This document shows, piece after piece, positions 42,058-52,615 of a DNA stretch of 64,000 bases. This DNA is from Calliopsis andreniformis (lineage: Eukaryota; Arthropoda; Insecta; Hymenoptera; Andrenidae). Position numbers and translations under genes: made by a program. Below the pieces are notes generated by a model. It searched no databases, was not told where the DNA came from, and worked only from the letters and a program-made list of their open reading frames with translations. Location of the stretch: positions 15,952,001 to 16,016,000 of the forward strand of contig NW_027480422.1 of assembly GCF_051401765.1 (NCBI RefSeq), in the 5' to 3' direction. Within the stretch, counting starts at the first letter, position 1. Each line of letters opens with the position of its first letter.

Positions 42058-44397
42058 GCGTTGACTTCTAAGGACGTAGCTATTCGATCTGGTGGAACGA
42101 CGACCTAGAATGAAGCCAAGTTTGCCCGGAACGTAGAAATGGCCATTACTTTCACACTGTTTGCAATTGGTCCTGTTATACTATGGAAAAACTGTTGTAT
42201 TTTTATTGTATTTTATGCTTCTGGCGTTGACTTCTTAGGCCCTAACTATTCCATCCAGTGGAGCAACGCCCTAGAGTGAAGTCGAGATTGCCCGGAACGT
42301 AGAAATGACCATTACTTTCACACTGTTTGCAATTATTCATTTTATACGATGGAAATACTGTTGTATTTATATTGTATTTTATTCTTCTGGTGTTAACTTT
42401 TAAGGCCCTAACTATTCGATGTGGTGGCGCAACGCCCTAGAGTGAAGCCTAGGTTTCCCGGAACGTAGAAATGACCATTAGTTTCACACTGTTTGCAATT
42501 ATTCCTGTTATACTAAGGAAAAACTGTTGTATTTTTATTGTATTTTATGCTTCTGGCGTTGACATCTTAGGCCCTAAATATTCGATCCGGTGGAGCATCG
42601 CCCTAGAGTGCAGCCTGTGTTGCACGGAACGTATAAATGACCATAAGTTTCTCTCTGGTTGCAATCATTCGTTTTATAAAATGGAAAAGCTGTTCTATTA
42701 GTTTTGTATTTTATGCTTCGGGCGTTGACTTCCAAGGACGTAGCTATTCGATCTGGTGGAACAACGCCATAGAGTGAAGCCTAAGTTGCCCGGGCCGTAG
42801 AAATGACCATTCCTTTCACACTGGTTGCAATTATTCGTTTTTTACGATGGAAAAACTGTTGTATTTATTTTGTATTTGGTGCTTCTCGCGTGGACTTCTT
42901 AGGCCCCAACTATTGGATCTGGTGGACCAACGCCCTAGAGTGTTGCCTCGGTTGCCCGGAACGTAGAAATGACCATTACTTTCACACTGCTTGCAATTAT
43001 TCATTTTATACGATGGTAAAACTGTTGTACTGATACTGTATTTTATTTTTCTGGCATTCACTTTTAAGGCCCTAACTATTCGATGTGGTGGAGCAACGCC
43101 CTAGAGTGAAGCCTAGGTTGACCGGAACGCAGAAATGACCAGTACTTTCACACTGGTTGCAATTGTTCCTGTAATACGATGGAAAAACTGTTGCATTTAT
43201 ATTGTATTTTATGCTTCTGGCGTTGACTCCTAAGGCCCTAACTATTCAATCTGGTGGAGCAACGCCCTAGAGTGAAGAATAGGTTGCCCGGAATCTTGAA
43301 ATGACCATTACATTTACACAGGTTGCTATTATTCGTTCTATATGATGGAAAAACTGTTGTATTTATATTGTATTTTATGCTTCTGGCGTTGACTTCTTAG
43401 GCCCTAACTGTTCGTTCTGGTAGAACAACGACCTAGAATGAAGCCAAGGTTGCCCGAAACGTATAAATGGCCATCACTTTCACTCTGGTTTCAATTATTC
43501 ATGCTATACGATGGAAAAACTGTTGTATTTTTATTGTATTTTATGCTTCTGGCGTTGACTTCTTAGGCCCTAAATATTCGATCCGGTGGAGCATCGCCCT
43601 AGAGTGAGGCCTAGGTTGCCCGGAACGTAGAAATGACCGTTACTTTCACAATGTTTACAATCATTAATTGTATACGATGGAAAAACTGTTGTATTTATAT
43701 TGTATTTTATGCTTCTGGCGTTGACTTCTATGGCCGTAGCTAATCGCTGTGTTGGAGCAATGCCCTAGAGTGCAGCCTATGTTGCACGGAACGTATAAAT
43801 GACCATAAGTTTCACTCTGGTTGCAATCTTTCGTTTTATACAATGGAAAAACTGTTCTATTAATTTTGTATTTTATGCTTCGGGCGTTGACTTCTAAGGG
43901 CCTAGCTATTCGATCTGGTGGAGCAACGGCCTAGCGTGTAGCCTAGGTCGCCCGGAACGTAGAAATGACCATCACTTGCAATCTGGTTGCAATTATTCCT
44001 GTTATACGATGGAAAAACTGTTGTATTTTTATTTTATTTTATGCTTCTGGCGTTGACTTCTAAGGCCCTAGCTATTCGATCTGGTGGAGCAACGCCCTAG
44101 AGTCAAGCCTAGGTTGCACGGAAAGTAGAAAAGATACATTATTTTCGCACTGATTGCAACTATTCATTTTATACGATGGAAGATCTGTTGCATTTATATT
44201 GTATTTTATGCTTCTGGCGTTGACTTCTAAGGACGTAGCTATTCGATCTGGTGGAACAACGCCATAGAGTGAAGCCTAAGTTGCCCGGGCCGTAGAAATG
44301 ACCATTACTTTCACACTGGTTGCAATTATTCGTTTTTTACGATGGAAAAACTGTTGTACTTATATTGTATTTTGTTCTTCGGGCGTTGAATTCTAAG
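42058..44397. repeat. 14-monomer block, copy 2 (2340 bp)
   Basis: Copy of 37410-39749, in the same orientation and not directly adjacent: 2308 bp of other satellite lies between. All variant monomers appear in the same order, including the one with GATACATTATTTTCGCACTG near 44130. After 44397 it joins the ACCTCTCCG monomers that in copy 1 lie about one monomer further on, so a monomer was gained or lost at this edge. Confidence 0.94.
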
Positions 44398-44995
44398 GCC
44401 CTACCTCTCCGATCTGGTGGAGCAACGCCCTAGATTCAAGCCTAGATTGTTCGGAACATAGATATGACCATTACTTTCACACTGGTTGCAATTATTCGTT
44501 TTATACGATGGAAAAACTGTTGTATTTATTTTGTATTTGGTGCTTCTGGCGTTAACTTCTTAGGCCCTAACTATTGGATCTGGTGGACCAACGCCCTAGA
44601 GTGAAGCCTAGGTGGCCCGGAACGTGGAAATGACCATGACTTTCACACTGGTTGCAATTATTCGCTTTATGCAATGGAAAAACTGTTCTATTAATTTTGT
44701 ATTTAATGCTTCGGGCGTTGACTTCTAAGGCCCTACCTCTCCGATCTGGTGGAGCAACGCCCTAGATTCAAGCCTAGATTGTTCGGAACATAGATATGAC
44801 CATTACTTTCACACTGGTTGCAATTATTCGTTTTATACGATGGAAAAACTGTTGTATTTATTTTGTATTTGGTGCTTCTGGCGTTAACTTCTTAGGCCCT
44901 AACTATTGGATCTGGTGGACCAACGCCCTAGAGTGAAGCCTAGGTGGCCCGGAACGTGGAAATGACCATGACTTTCACACTGGTTGCAATTATTC
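44392..44995. repeat. Two-monomer tandem duplication (332-bp period)
   Basis: 44392-44663 repeats at 44724-44995 at offset 332: TTCTAAGGCCCTACCTCTCC, GATTGTTCGGAACATAG, the GTATTTGGTGCTTCTGGCG monomer, GTTAACTTCTTAGGCCC and GAACGTGGAAATGACCATGAC all occur twice. The intervening 44664-44723 (CGCTTTATGCAATGG) is not repeated; after the second copy the sequence reads CCCGTTATACGATGG. Confidence 0.93.
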
Positions 44996-47900
44996 CCGTT
45001 ATACGATGGAAAAACTGTTGTATTTCTATTATATTTTATGCTTCTGGCGTTGACTTCTAAACCCCTAACTATTCGATGTGGTGGAGCAACGACCTAGAGT
45101 GAAGCCTAAGTTGCCCGGAACGTAGAAATGACGATAACTTTCAGACTGGTTGCAATTATTCGTTTTATACAATGGAAAAACTGTTCTATTTATTTTGTAT
45201 TTTATGCTTCAGGCGTTGACTTCTTAGGCCCTAACTATTCGATCAGGTGGAGCAACGCCCAAGGGTGAAGCCTAGGTTGCGCGGAACGTAGAAATGACCA
45301 TCACCTTCACACGGTTTGCGATTATTCATTTTATACGGTGGTAAAACTGTTGTACATATATCGTATTTTATGCTCCTGGCGTTGACTTCCTGGGCCCTAA
45401 CTATTGGATCTGGTGGACCAACGCCCTAGAGTGAAGCCTTGGTTGCCCGGAACGTGGTAATGACCGTCACTTTGACACTGGTTGCAATTATTCCCGTTAT
45501 ACACCGGAAAAACTGTTGTATTTTTACTGTATTTTATGTTTCGGGCGTCGACTTCTAAGGCACTATTTATTCGATCTGGTGGAGCAACGCCCTAGAGCGA
45601 AGCCTGGGATGCCCGAAACGTAGACATGACCATTACTTTCACTCTGGTTGCAATTATTCATGCTATACGATGGAAGAACTGTTGTATTTTTATTGAATTT
45701 TATGCTTCTGGCGTTGACTTCTTAGGCCCTAACCATTCGATCTGGTGGAGCAACGCCCTAGAGTGAAGCCTAGGTTGCTCCGAACTTAGAAATGACCATA
45801 GCTTTCATACTGGTTGCAATTATTCGTTTCATACGATGGAAAAACTGTTGTATTTATACTGTATTTTATGTTTCTGGCGTTGACTTCTTAGGCCCTAACT
45901 ATTCGATCTGGTGGAACAGCGCCCTAGAATGAAGCCTGAGTTGCCCTGAACGTAGAAATGACCATCACTTTCACACTGGTTGCAATTATTCGTTTTATAC
46001 AATGGAAAAACTGTTCTATTAATTGTGTATTTTATGCTTCGGGCGTTGACTTCTAAGGCCCTAGCTATCCGATCAGGTGCAGCAACGCCCTAGAGTGTAG
46101 CCTACGTCGCCCGGAACGTAGAAATGACCATCACTTTCACTCTGGTTGCAATTATTCCTGTTATACGATGGAAAAACTGTTGTATTTTTATTGTATTTTA
46201 TGCTTCTGGCGTTGGCTTCTTATGCCCTAAATATTCGGTCCGGTGGAGCATCGCCCTAGAGTGAGGCCTAGGTTGCCCGGAACGTAGAAATGACCGTTAC
46301 TTTCACAATGTTTGCAATCATTAATTGTATACGATGGAAGAACTGTTGTATTTATATTGTATTTTATGATTCTGGCGTTGACTTCTATGGCCGTAGCTAA
46401 TCGTTGTGGTGGAGCAATGCACTAGAGTGCAGCCTGTGTTGCACGGAACGTATAAATGACCATAAGTTTCACTCTGGTTGCAATCATTCGTTTTATACAA
46501 TGGAAAAACTGTTCTATTAATTTTGTATTTTATGCTTCGGGCGTTGACTTCTAAGGCCCTAACTATTGGATATGGTGGACCAACGCCCTAGACTGAAGCG
46601 TAGGTTGCCAGGAACGCAGAAATGACCATCACTTGCACACTGTTTGCAATTATTCCTGTTATACGATAGAAAAACTGTTGCACATATATCGGATTTTATG
46701 CTTCTGGCGTTGACTTCTTAGGCCCTAACTATTCGATCTGGTGGAGCAAGACTCTAGAGTGAAGCCTAGCTTGCCCGGAACGTAGAAATGACCATAACTT
46801 TCTCACTGGTTGCAATTAATCGTTCTATACAATGGAAAAACTGTTCTATTTATTTTGTATTTTACGCTACGGGCGTTGACTTCTAAGGCCCTAACCATTG
46901 AATCTGGTGGACCAACGCCCTAGAAAGAAGCCTAGGTCACCCGGAACGTAGAAATGACCATTACTTTCACACTGGTTGCAATTGTACGTTTTATACGATG
47001 CAAAAACTGTTGTATTTATTTTGCATTTGGTGCTTCTGGCGTTGACTTCGTAGGCCCCAGCTATTGGATCTGGTGGACCAACGCCCTAGAATGAAGCCTA
47101 GGTAGCCCGGAACGTGAAATGACCATATCTTTCACACTGGTTGCAATTATTCCTGTTATACGATGGAAAAACTGTTCTCTATATTTTCTATTTTATGCTT
47201 CGGGCGTTGACTTCTAAGGCACTAACTATTCGATCTGGTCGAGCAACGCACTAGAGTGAAGCCTAGGTTGCCCGGAACATAGACAAGACCATATCCTTCA
47301 CAGTGGGTGCAATTATTCCTGTTATACGATGGAAAAACTGTTGTATTTAAACTGTAATTTATGCTTCTGGCGTTGACTTCTAAGGCCCTAACTATTCGAT
47401 GTGGTGGAGCAACGCCCTGGAGTGAAGCCTAGGTTGCACGGAACGTAGAAATGACCATCACTTTCACACTGTTTGCAATTATTCCTGTTATACGACGGAA
47501 GACCTGTTGTATTTATATCGTATTTTATGCATCGGGCGTTGACTTCTAAGGCCCTAACTATTCGATCTGGTGGAGCAACGCCCTAGAGTCAAGACGAGGT
47601 TGCCCGGAACGCAGAAATGACCGTTACTATCACAATGCTTGCAATTATTCATTGTATACGATGGAAAAACTGTTGTATTTATATAGTATTTTATGCTTCG
47701 GGCGTTGACTTCTAAGGCCCTATGTATTCGATCTGGTGGAGCGATTCCTCAGAGTTAAGTCTAGGATGCCCGGAACGTAGCAGTGACCATCACTTTCAAT
47801 CTGGTTGCAATTACTCGTGTTATACGATGGAAAAACTGTTGTATTTTTATTTTATTTTATGCTTCTGGCGTTGACTTCTAAGGCCCTAGCTATTCGATCT

Positions 47901-50900
47901 GGTGGAGCAACGCCCTAGAGTGAAGCCTAGGTTGCACGGAACGTAGAAATGCCCATTACTTTCACACAGGTTGTAATTATTCCTGTTATACGATGGCACA
48001 ACTGTTGTATTTTTATTTTATTTTATGCTTCTGGCGTTGACTTCTAAGGCCCTAGCTATTCGATCTGGTGGAGCAAAGACATAGAGTGAAGCCTAGGTTG
48101 CCAGGAACTTAGAAATGACCATCACTTTCACACTGTTTGCAATCATTCCTGTTATACTATGGAAAAACTGTTGTATTTATATGGTATTTTATGCATCTGG
48201 CGTTGACTTCTAACGCCCTAACTATTCGATCTGGTGGAGCAACGCCCTACAGTGAAGCCGAGGTTGCCCGGAACGTAGAAATGACCGTTACTTTCACAAT
48301 GTTTGCAATTATTCATTTTATACGATGGAAAAACTGTTGTATTTATATTGTATTTTATGCTTCTGGCGTTGACTTCTAAGGCCGTAACTAATTGATGTGG
48401 TGGAGCAACGCCCTAGAGTGCAGCCTATGTTGCACGGAACGTAGAAATGACCATAAGTTTCACTCTGGTTGCAATCATTCGTTTTATACAATGGAAAAAC
48501 TCTTCTATTAATTTTGTAGTTTATGCTTCGGGCGTTGACTTCTAAGGCCCTAGCTATCCGATCAGGTGCAGCAACGCCCTAGAGTGTAGCCTAGGTCGCC
48601 CGGAACGTAGAAATGACCATCACTTTCACTCTGGTTGCAATTATTCCTGTTATACGATGGAAAGACTGTTGTATTTTTATTGTACTTTATGCTTCTGGCG
48701 TTGCCTTCTTAGGCCCTAAATATTCCATCCGGTGGAGCATCGCCCTAGAGTGAAGCCTAGGTTGCCCGGAACGCAGAAATGACCGTTACTTTCACAATGT
48801 TTGCAATCGTTAATTGTATACGATGGAAAAACTGTTGTATTAATATTGTATTTTATGCTTCTGGCGTTGACTTCTAAGGCCGTAACTAATCGATGTGGTG
48901 GAGCAACGCCCTAGAGTGCAGCCTATGTTGCACGGAACGTAGAAATGACCATAAGTTTCACTCTGGTTGCAATCATTCGTTTTATACAATGGAAAAACTG
49001 TTCTATTAATTGTGTATTTTATGCTTCGGGCGTTGACTTCTAAGGGCCTAGCTATCCGATCAGGTGCAGCAACGCCCTAGAGTGTAGCCTAGGTCGCCCG
49101 GAACGTAGAAATGACCATCACTTTCACTCTGGTTGCAATTATTCCTGTTATACGATGGAAAAACTGTTGTATTTTTATTGTATTTTATGCTTCTGGCGTT
49201 GGCTTCTTAGGCCCTAAATATTCGGTCCGGTGGAGCATCGCTCTAGAGTGAGGCCTAGGTTGCCCGGAACGTAGAAATGACCGTTACTTTCACAATGTTT
49301 GCAATCATTAATTGTATACGATGGAAGAACTGTTGTATTTATATTGTATTTTATGCTTCTGGCGTTGACTTCTATGGCCGTAGCTAATCGTTGTGGTGGA
49401 GCAATGCACTAGAGTGCAGCCTGTGTTGCACGGAACGTATAAATGACCATAAGTTTCACTCTGGTTGCAATCATTCGTTTTATACAATGGAAAAACTGTT
49501 ATATTAATTTTGTATTTTATGCTTCGGGCGTTGACTTCTAAGGCCCTAACTATTGGATATGGTGGACCAACGCCCTAGACTGAAGCCTAGGTAGCCCGGA
49601 ACGTGAAATCACCATATCTTTCTCACTGGTTGCAATTATTCCTGTTATACGATGGAAAAACTGTTCTCTATATTTTCTATTTTATGCTTCGGGCGTTGAC
49701 TTCTAAGGCACTAACTATTCGATCTGGTCGAGAAACGCACTAGAGTGAAGCCTAGGTTGCCCGGAACATAGACAAGACCATATCCTTCACACTGGTTGCA
49801 ATTATTCCTGTTATACGATGGAAAAACTGTTGTATTTAAACTGTAATTTATGCTTCTGGCGTTGACTTCTAAGGCCCTAACTATTCGATGTGGTGGAGCA
49901 ACGCCCTGGAGTGAAGCCTAGGTTGCACGGAACGTAGAAATGACCATCACTTTCACACTGTTTGCAATTATTCCTGTTATACGACGGAAGACCTGTTGTA
50001 TTTATATTGTATTTTATGCATCGGGCGTTGACTTCTAAGGCCCTAACTATTCGATCTGGTGGAGCAACGCCCTATAGTCAAGACGAGGTTGCCCGGAACG
50101 CAGAAATGACCGTTACTATCACAATGCTTGCAATTATTCATTGTATACGATGGAAAAACTGTTGTATTTATATAGTATTTTATGCTTCGGGCGTTGACTT
50201 CTAAGGCCCTATGTCTTCGATCTGGTGGAGCGATTCCTCAGAGTTAAGTCTAGGATGCCCGGAACGTAGCAGTGACCACTACTTTCACACTGGTTGCAAT
50301 TATTCGTGATATACGATAGAGAAACTGTTGTACATATATCGTATTTTATGCTTCTGGCGTTGACTTCTTAGGCCCTAACTATTCGATCTGGTAGCGCAAC
50401 GCCCTAGGGTGAAGCCTAGGTTGCCCGGGACGTAGAAGTGGCCATTACTTTCACACTGGATGCAATTATTCGTTTTATACGATGGAAAAACTGTTGTATT
50501 TATTTTGTATTTGGTGCTTCTGGCGGTGACTTCTTAGGCCCTAACTATTGGATCTGGTGGAACAGCGCCATAGAGTGAAGCCTAGGTTGCCCGGAACGTA
50601 GAAATGACCATCATTTTCACACTTGTTGTAATGACTCCTGTTATACGATGGAAAAGCTGTTATATCTTTATCGTATATTATGCTTCGGGCATTGACTTCT
50701 ATGGCCCTACCTCTTCGATCTGGTGGAGCATTGCCCTAGAGTGAAGCCTAGGTTGCTCCGTACGTTGAAATGACCATAACTCTCATACTGGTTGCAAATA
50801 TTCGTTTTATACGATGGAAAAACTCTTGTATTTAAACTGTATTTTATGCTTCTGGCGTTGACTTCTAAGGCCCTAACTATTCGATGTGGTGGAGCAACGC

Positions 50901-51198
50901 CCTGGAGCGAAACCTAGGTTGCACGGACCGTAGAAATGACCTTAACTTTCACACTGGTTGCAATTATTCATTTTATACAATTGAAAAGCTGTCCTATTAA
51001 TTTTGTATTTTATGCTTCGGGCGTTGACTTCTAAGGCCCTAACTATTGGATCTGGTGGACCAACGCCCTAGAGTCAAGCCGAGGTTGCCCGGAACGCAGA
51101 AATGACCGTTACTATCACAATGTTTGCAATTATTCATTGTATACGATGGAAAAGCTGTTGTATTTATATAGTATTTTATGCTTCGGGCGTTGACTTCT
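44996..51198. repeat. Mosaic satellite segment with internal 18- and 15-monomer relations
   Basis: About 37 monomers. 45992-47181 copies 14961-16150. The stretch 46100-46610 recurs at 49087-49597 (offset about 2987, 18 monomers), and 47150-47780 recurs at about 49650-50280 (offset about 2500, 15 monomers). The drop in offset means roughly three monomers present at 46.6-47.1 kb are absent at the join near 49600, where CTATTGGATATGGTGGACC runs directly into CTAGGTAGCCCGGAACGTG. The stretch 47787-48117 matches 13769-14100. A diverged copy of the four-monomer cassette lies at 50700-51070. No gene seen. Confidence 0.85.
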
Positions 51199-51528
51199 AA
51201 GGCCCTAGCTATTCGATTTGGTGGAGCAACGCCCTAGAGTGTAGCCTAGTTTGCCCGGAACGTAGATATGACCATAACTTTCACACTGGTTGCAATTATT
51301 CGTTTTATGCAATGGAAAAACTGTTCTATTAATTTTGTATTTAATGCTTCGGGCGTTGACTTCTAAGGCCCTAACTATTCGATCTGGTGGAGAAACGCCC
51401 TATAGTGAAGCCTAGGTAGCCCGGAACGTAGAAATGGCGACCACTTTCGCACTGGTTGCAATTATTCGTTTTAGACGATGGAAAAACTATTGTATTTATT
51501 TTGTATTTTATGCCTCTGGCGTTGACTT
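51199..51528. repeat. Satellite flank on the left of the LTR (paralogue of 16351-16679)
   Basis: Two monomers matching 16351-16679 at offset 34848. They include CGATTTGGTGGAGC (CGATTTGTTGGAGC at 16 kb), CGTTTTATGCAATGG, GTGGAGAAACGCCCTATAG and TTAGACGATGGAAAAACTAT. The match stops at the LTR boundary. Confidence 0.9.
51525..51528. repeat. Target-site duplication, left copy (ACTT)
   Basis: ACTT at 51525-51528 abuts the TG end of the LTR and is repeated at 52295-52298. The uninterrupted monomer reads GCGTTGACTTCTTAGGCC, so the insertion duplicated the ACTT within GTTGACTT. Four-base duplications are typical of some Gypsy and BEL/Pao integrases. Confidence 0.93.
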
Positions 51529-51632
51529 TGTTACGTCCTAACTAGACGGTGGTGACCTCGAGCGGCAGAGATCAACCTTATGGGTTCTTGCTCTTTTTAA
51601 GTGCTAAAGCACACCTTGAGTAAACTTTCTCT

Positions 51633-51640
51633 TATAAATA
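51633..51640 (+). promoter_or_regulatory. TATA-box-like motif in the LTR
   Basis: TATAAATA about 105 bp into the LTR, a reasonable position for a U3 promoter if the element reads on this strand. A competing TATAAAG on the minus strand near 52110 makes the orientation uncertain. I found no canonical AATAAA downstream. Confidence 0.4.
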
Positions 51641-52051
51641 AGGGAAGGGGAGGATGGAAAGTGAACTGTATTGCTTGTTTGGGTTTAACAATTGTAAATG
51701 TATTTGGTGGGTCGTTGTTTACATACCAACCCCTTCTTCTTAGGTTTGTGAGTATAAAGTTGCGGACGCCACCTCGCCTGTGTAGCCGGTCGCGGGTCGC
51801 TCGGGGTTGCTTCGCGTTGCTAGTTCCTTCGTCTCGCGCACTTCTCTACTTTGTACTTCGCGGAGTCACTCTACGCGGTCAAGAGATGGCGGATTCGATC
51901 TGCGCGGAATTCTTAACTATTCCCCTCGACTCTTTACGCCATATTCCGTTGCTACGCGTTACGCCCTCACTGTTACGATGTTACAGTTCTCGCGTCGCGG
52001 CGATGGTCAGAGATTCCCTCTGATCTCCGGGTGGCTGAGCCTGATTTACAG

Positions 52052-52079
52052 GACTCTAACGACTCTAAATGACTCCAAC
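52052..52079. repeat. Triple GACTCYAA short direct repeat in the LTR
   Basis: GACTCTAAC, GACTCTAAAT and GACTCCAAC follow one another. Short repeats of this kind are common in LTR regulatory regions. A TGACTC core, as in bZIP sites, is present in the third unit only. A function is not shown. Confidence 0.6.
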
Positions 52080-52120
52080 AAAAGACCGTCGATCGATTGG
52101 CTCGCCTGCTCTTTATAATA

Positions 52121-52157
52121 TTCCTTTTGGGTCATTCTTCGTAATACCCAAAAGGAA
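52121..52157. other. Strong hairpin in the LTR (12-bp perfect stem)
   Basis: TTCCTTTTGGGT at 52121-52132 pairs perfectly with ACCCAAAAGGAA at 52146-52157. The 13-nt loop can add three more pairs (ATT with AAT) past a bulged C. Such a structure could form in LTR RNA near the R/U5 or polyadenylation region, but that role is inference. Confidence 0.75.
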
Positions 52158-52227
52158 AACGCTTATCTGTTATTTTCTTACATCAGCTCGGCGGTGTCGG
52201 TTATACTCGCTCGCATAACAATGTTGT

Positions 52228-52245
52228 GAAATGCATCAGCATTTC
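52228..52245. other. Small hairpin in the LTR (7-bp stem, 4-nt loop)
   Basis: GAAATGC, loop ATCA, then GCATTTC: a perfect short inverted repeat about 50 bp before the right end of the LTR. Its role is unknown. Confidence 0.6.
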
Positions 52246-52294
52246 TCGCTTATTGACAACGGAAAAGGGGACCAGGTGAAGGCCGGATGTAACA

Positions 52295-52298
52295 ACTT
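52295..52298. repeat. Target-site duplication, right copy (ACTT)
   Basis: ACTT directly after the terminal GTAACA, matching 51525-51528. The monomer then continues CTTAGGCCCTAACTATTCG in the correct phase, so nothing was lost at the site. Confidence 0.93.
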
Positions 52299-52615
52299 CT
52301 TAGGCCCTAACTATTCGATCAGGTGGACCAACGCCCCAGAGTGTAGCCTAGGTTGCTCGGAACGTAGATATGACCATAACTTTCACACTGGTTGCAATTA
52401 TACGTTTTATACGATGGAAAGACTGTTGTATTTATTTTGTACTTTAAGCTTCTGGCGATGATTTCTAAGGTCCTAACTCTTCGATCTGGTGGAGCGAAGC
52501 CTCAGAGCTAAGTCCAGGTCGCTCGGAACGTAGAAATGACCATTACCATCACACTGGTTGCAATTATTCCTGCTATACGGTGGAAAAACAGTTGTATCTT
52601 CATTGTATTTTATGC
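52299..52615. repeat. Two atypical monomers just right of the LTR
   Basis: Register agrees with the paralogue at 16680-16995, but the content does not. These monomers carry otherwise rare forms: CTTTAAGCTTCTGGCGATG, TTCTAAGGTCCTAACTCTTCG (split here as TTCTAAGGTCC and TAACTCTTCG), AAGTCCAGGTCGCTCGG and CTGCTATACGGTGG. Homology to 17 kb resumes at about 52616. They may have been replaced by gene conversion, or the 16-kb copy may have been. Which one is ancestral cannot be told here. Confidence 0.7.

Larger units (their letters stand above)
1..51528. repeat. Satellite array, left arm (about 166-bp monomer, head to tail)
   Basis: Continuous tandem satellite. The anchor GGAACGTAGAAATGACCAT recurs about every 166 bp (for example near 145, 311, 477 and 644) and always on this strand. 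Reading from the anchor, each monomer carries a variable pentamer, then TATACGATGGAAAAACTG, a T/A-rich stretch, GGCGTTGACTTCTAAGGCC, ATTCGATCTGGTGGAGCAAC and GCCCTAGAGTGAAGCCTAGG. Neighbouring monomers clearly differ from each other, whereas some blocks many monomers apart are almost identical, which is higher-order organisation. Single-base indels and occasional 1-2 bp losses occur, but register is kept. The sequence directly shows a satellite; a centromeric or pericentromeric location is inference. I saw no gene in the array. Confidence 0.98.
51529..52294. mobile_element. Solo LTR of an LTR retrotransposon (766 bp)
   Basis: This is the only non-satellite stretch. It begins TGTTACGTCC and ends GGATGTAACA, so TGTTAC and GTAACA form a perfect 6-bp terminal inverted repeat with the canonical TG..CA ends, and a 4-bp duplication flanks it. 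There is no internal region, primer-binding site, polypurine tract or gag/pol coding, so it is a solo LTR left by LTR-LTR recombination. The centre (about 51770-52030) is rich in G, C and CpG, unlike the satellite. Transcription direction is uncertain: a TATA-like motif lies at 51633-51640 on this strand, but TATAAAG also reads on the other strand near 52110. Two overlapping open frames (51601-52023 and 51807-52118) lack recognisable motifs and are probably chance. Gypsy or BEL/Pao is plausible; the family cannot be settled without a library search. Confidence 0.92.

Noticed and set aside
51601..52023. 140-codon frame in the LTR, with an overlapping 103-codon frame at 51807-52118
   Set aside because: The longer frame opens at GTG, an unlikely start in a eukaryote. 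Both lie wholly inside the LTR, overlap in different frames and show no gag, pol or other motif. The lack of stops is explained by the GC-richer centre.
51529..52294. DNA transposon or MITE as an alternative for the insertion
   Set aside because: The inverted ends are only 6 bp and of TG..CA type, and length and composition fit an LTR. A DNA transposon with ACTT duplication is possible but less likely.
52231..52461. 76-codon frame crossing the right LTR end into satellite
   Set aside because: A chance fusion of LTR sequence with the usual satellite frame; it cannot predate the insertion.
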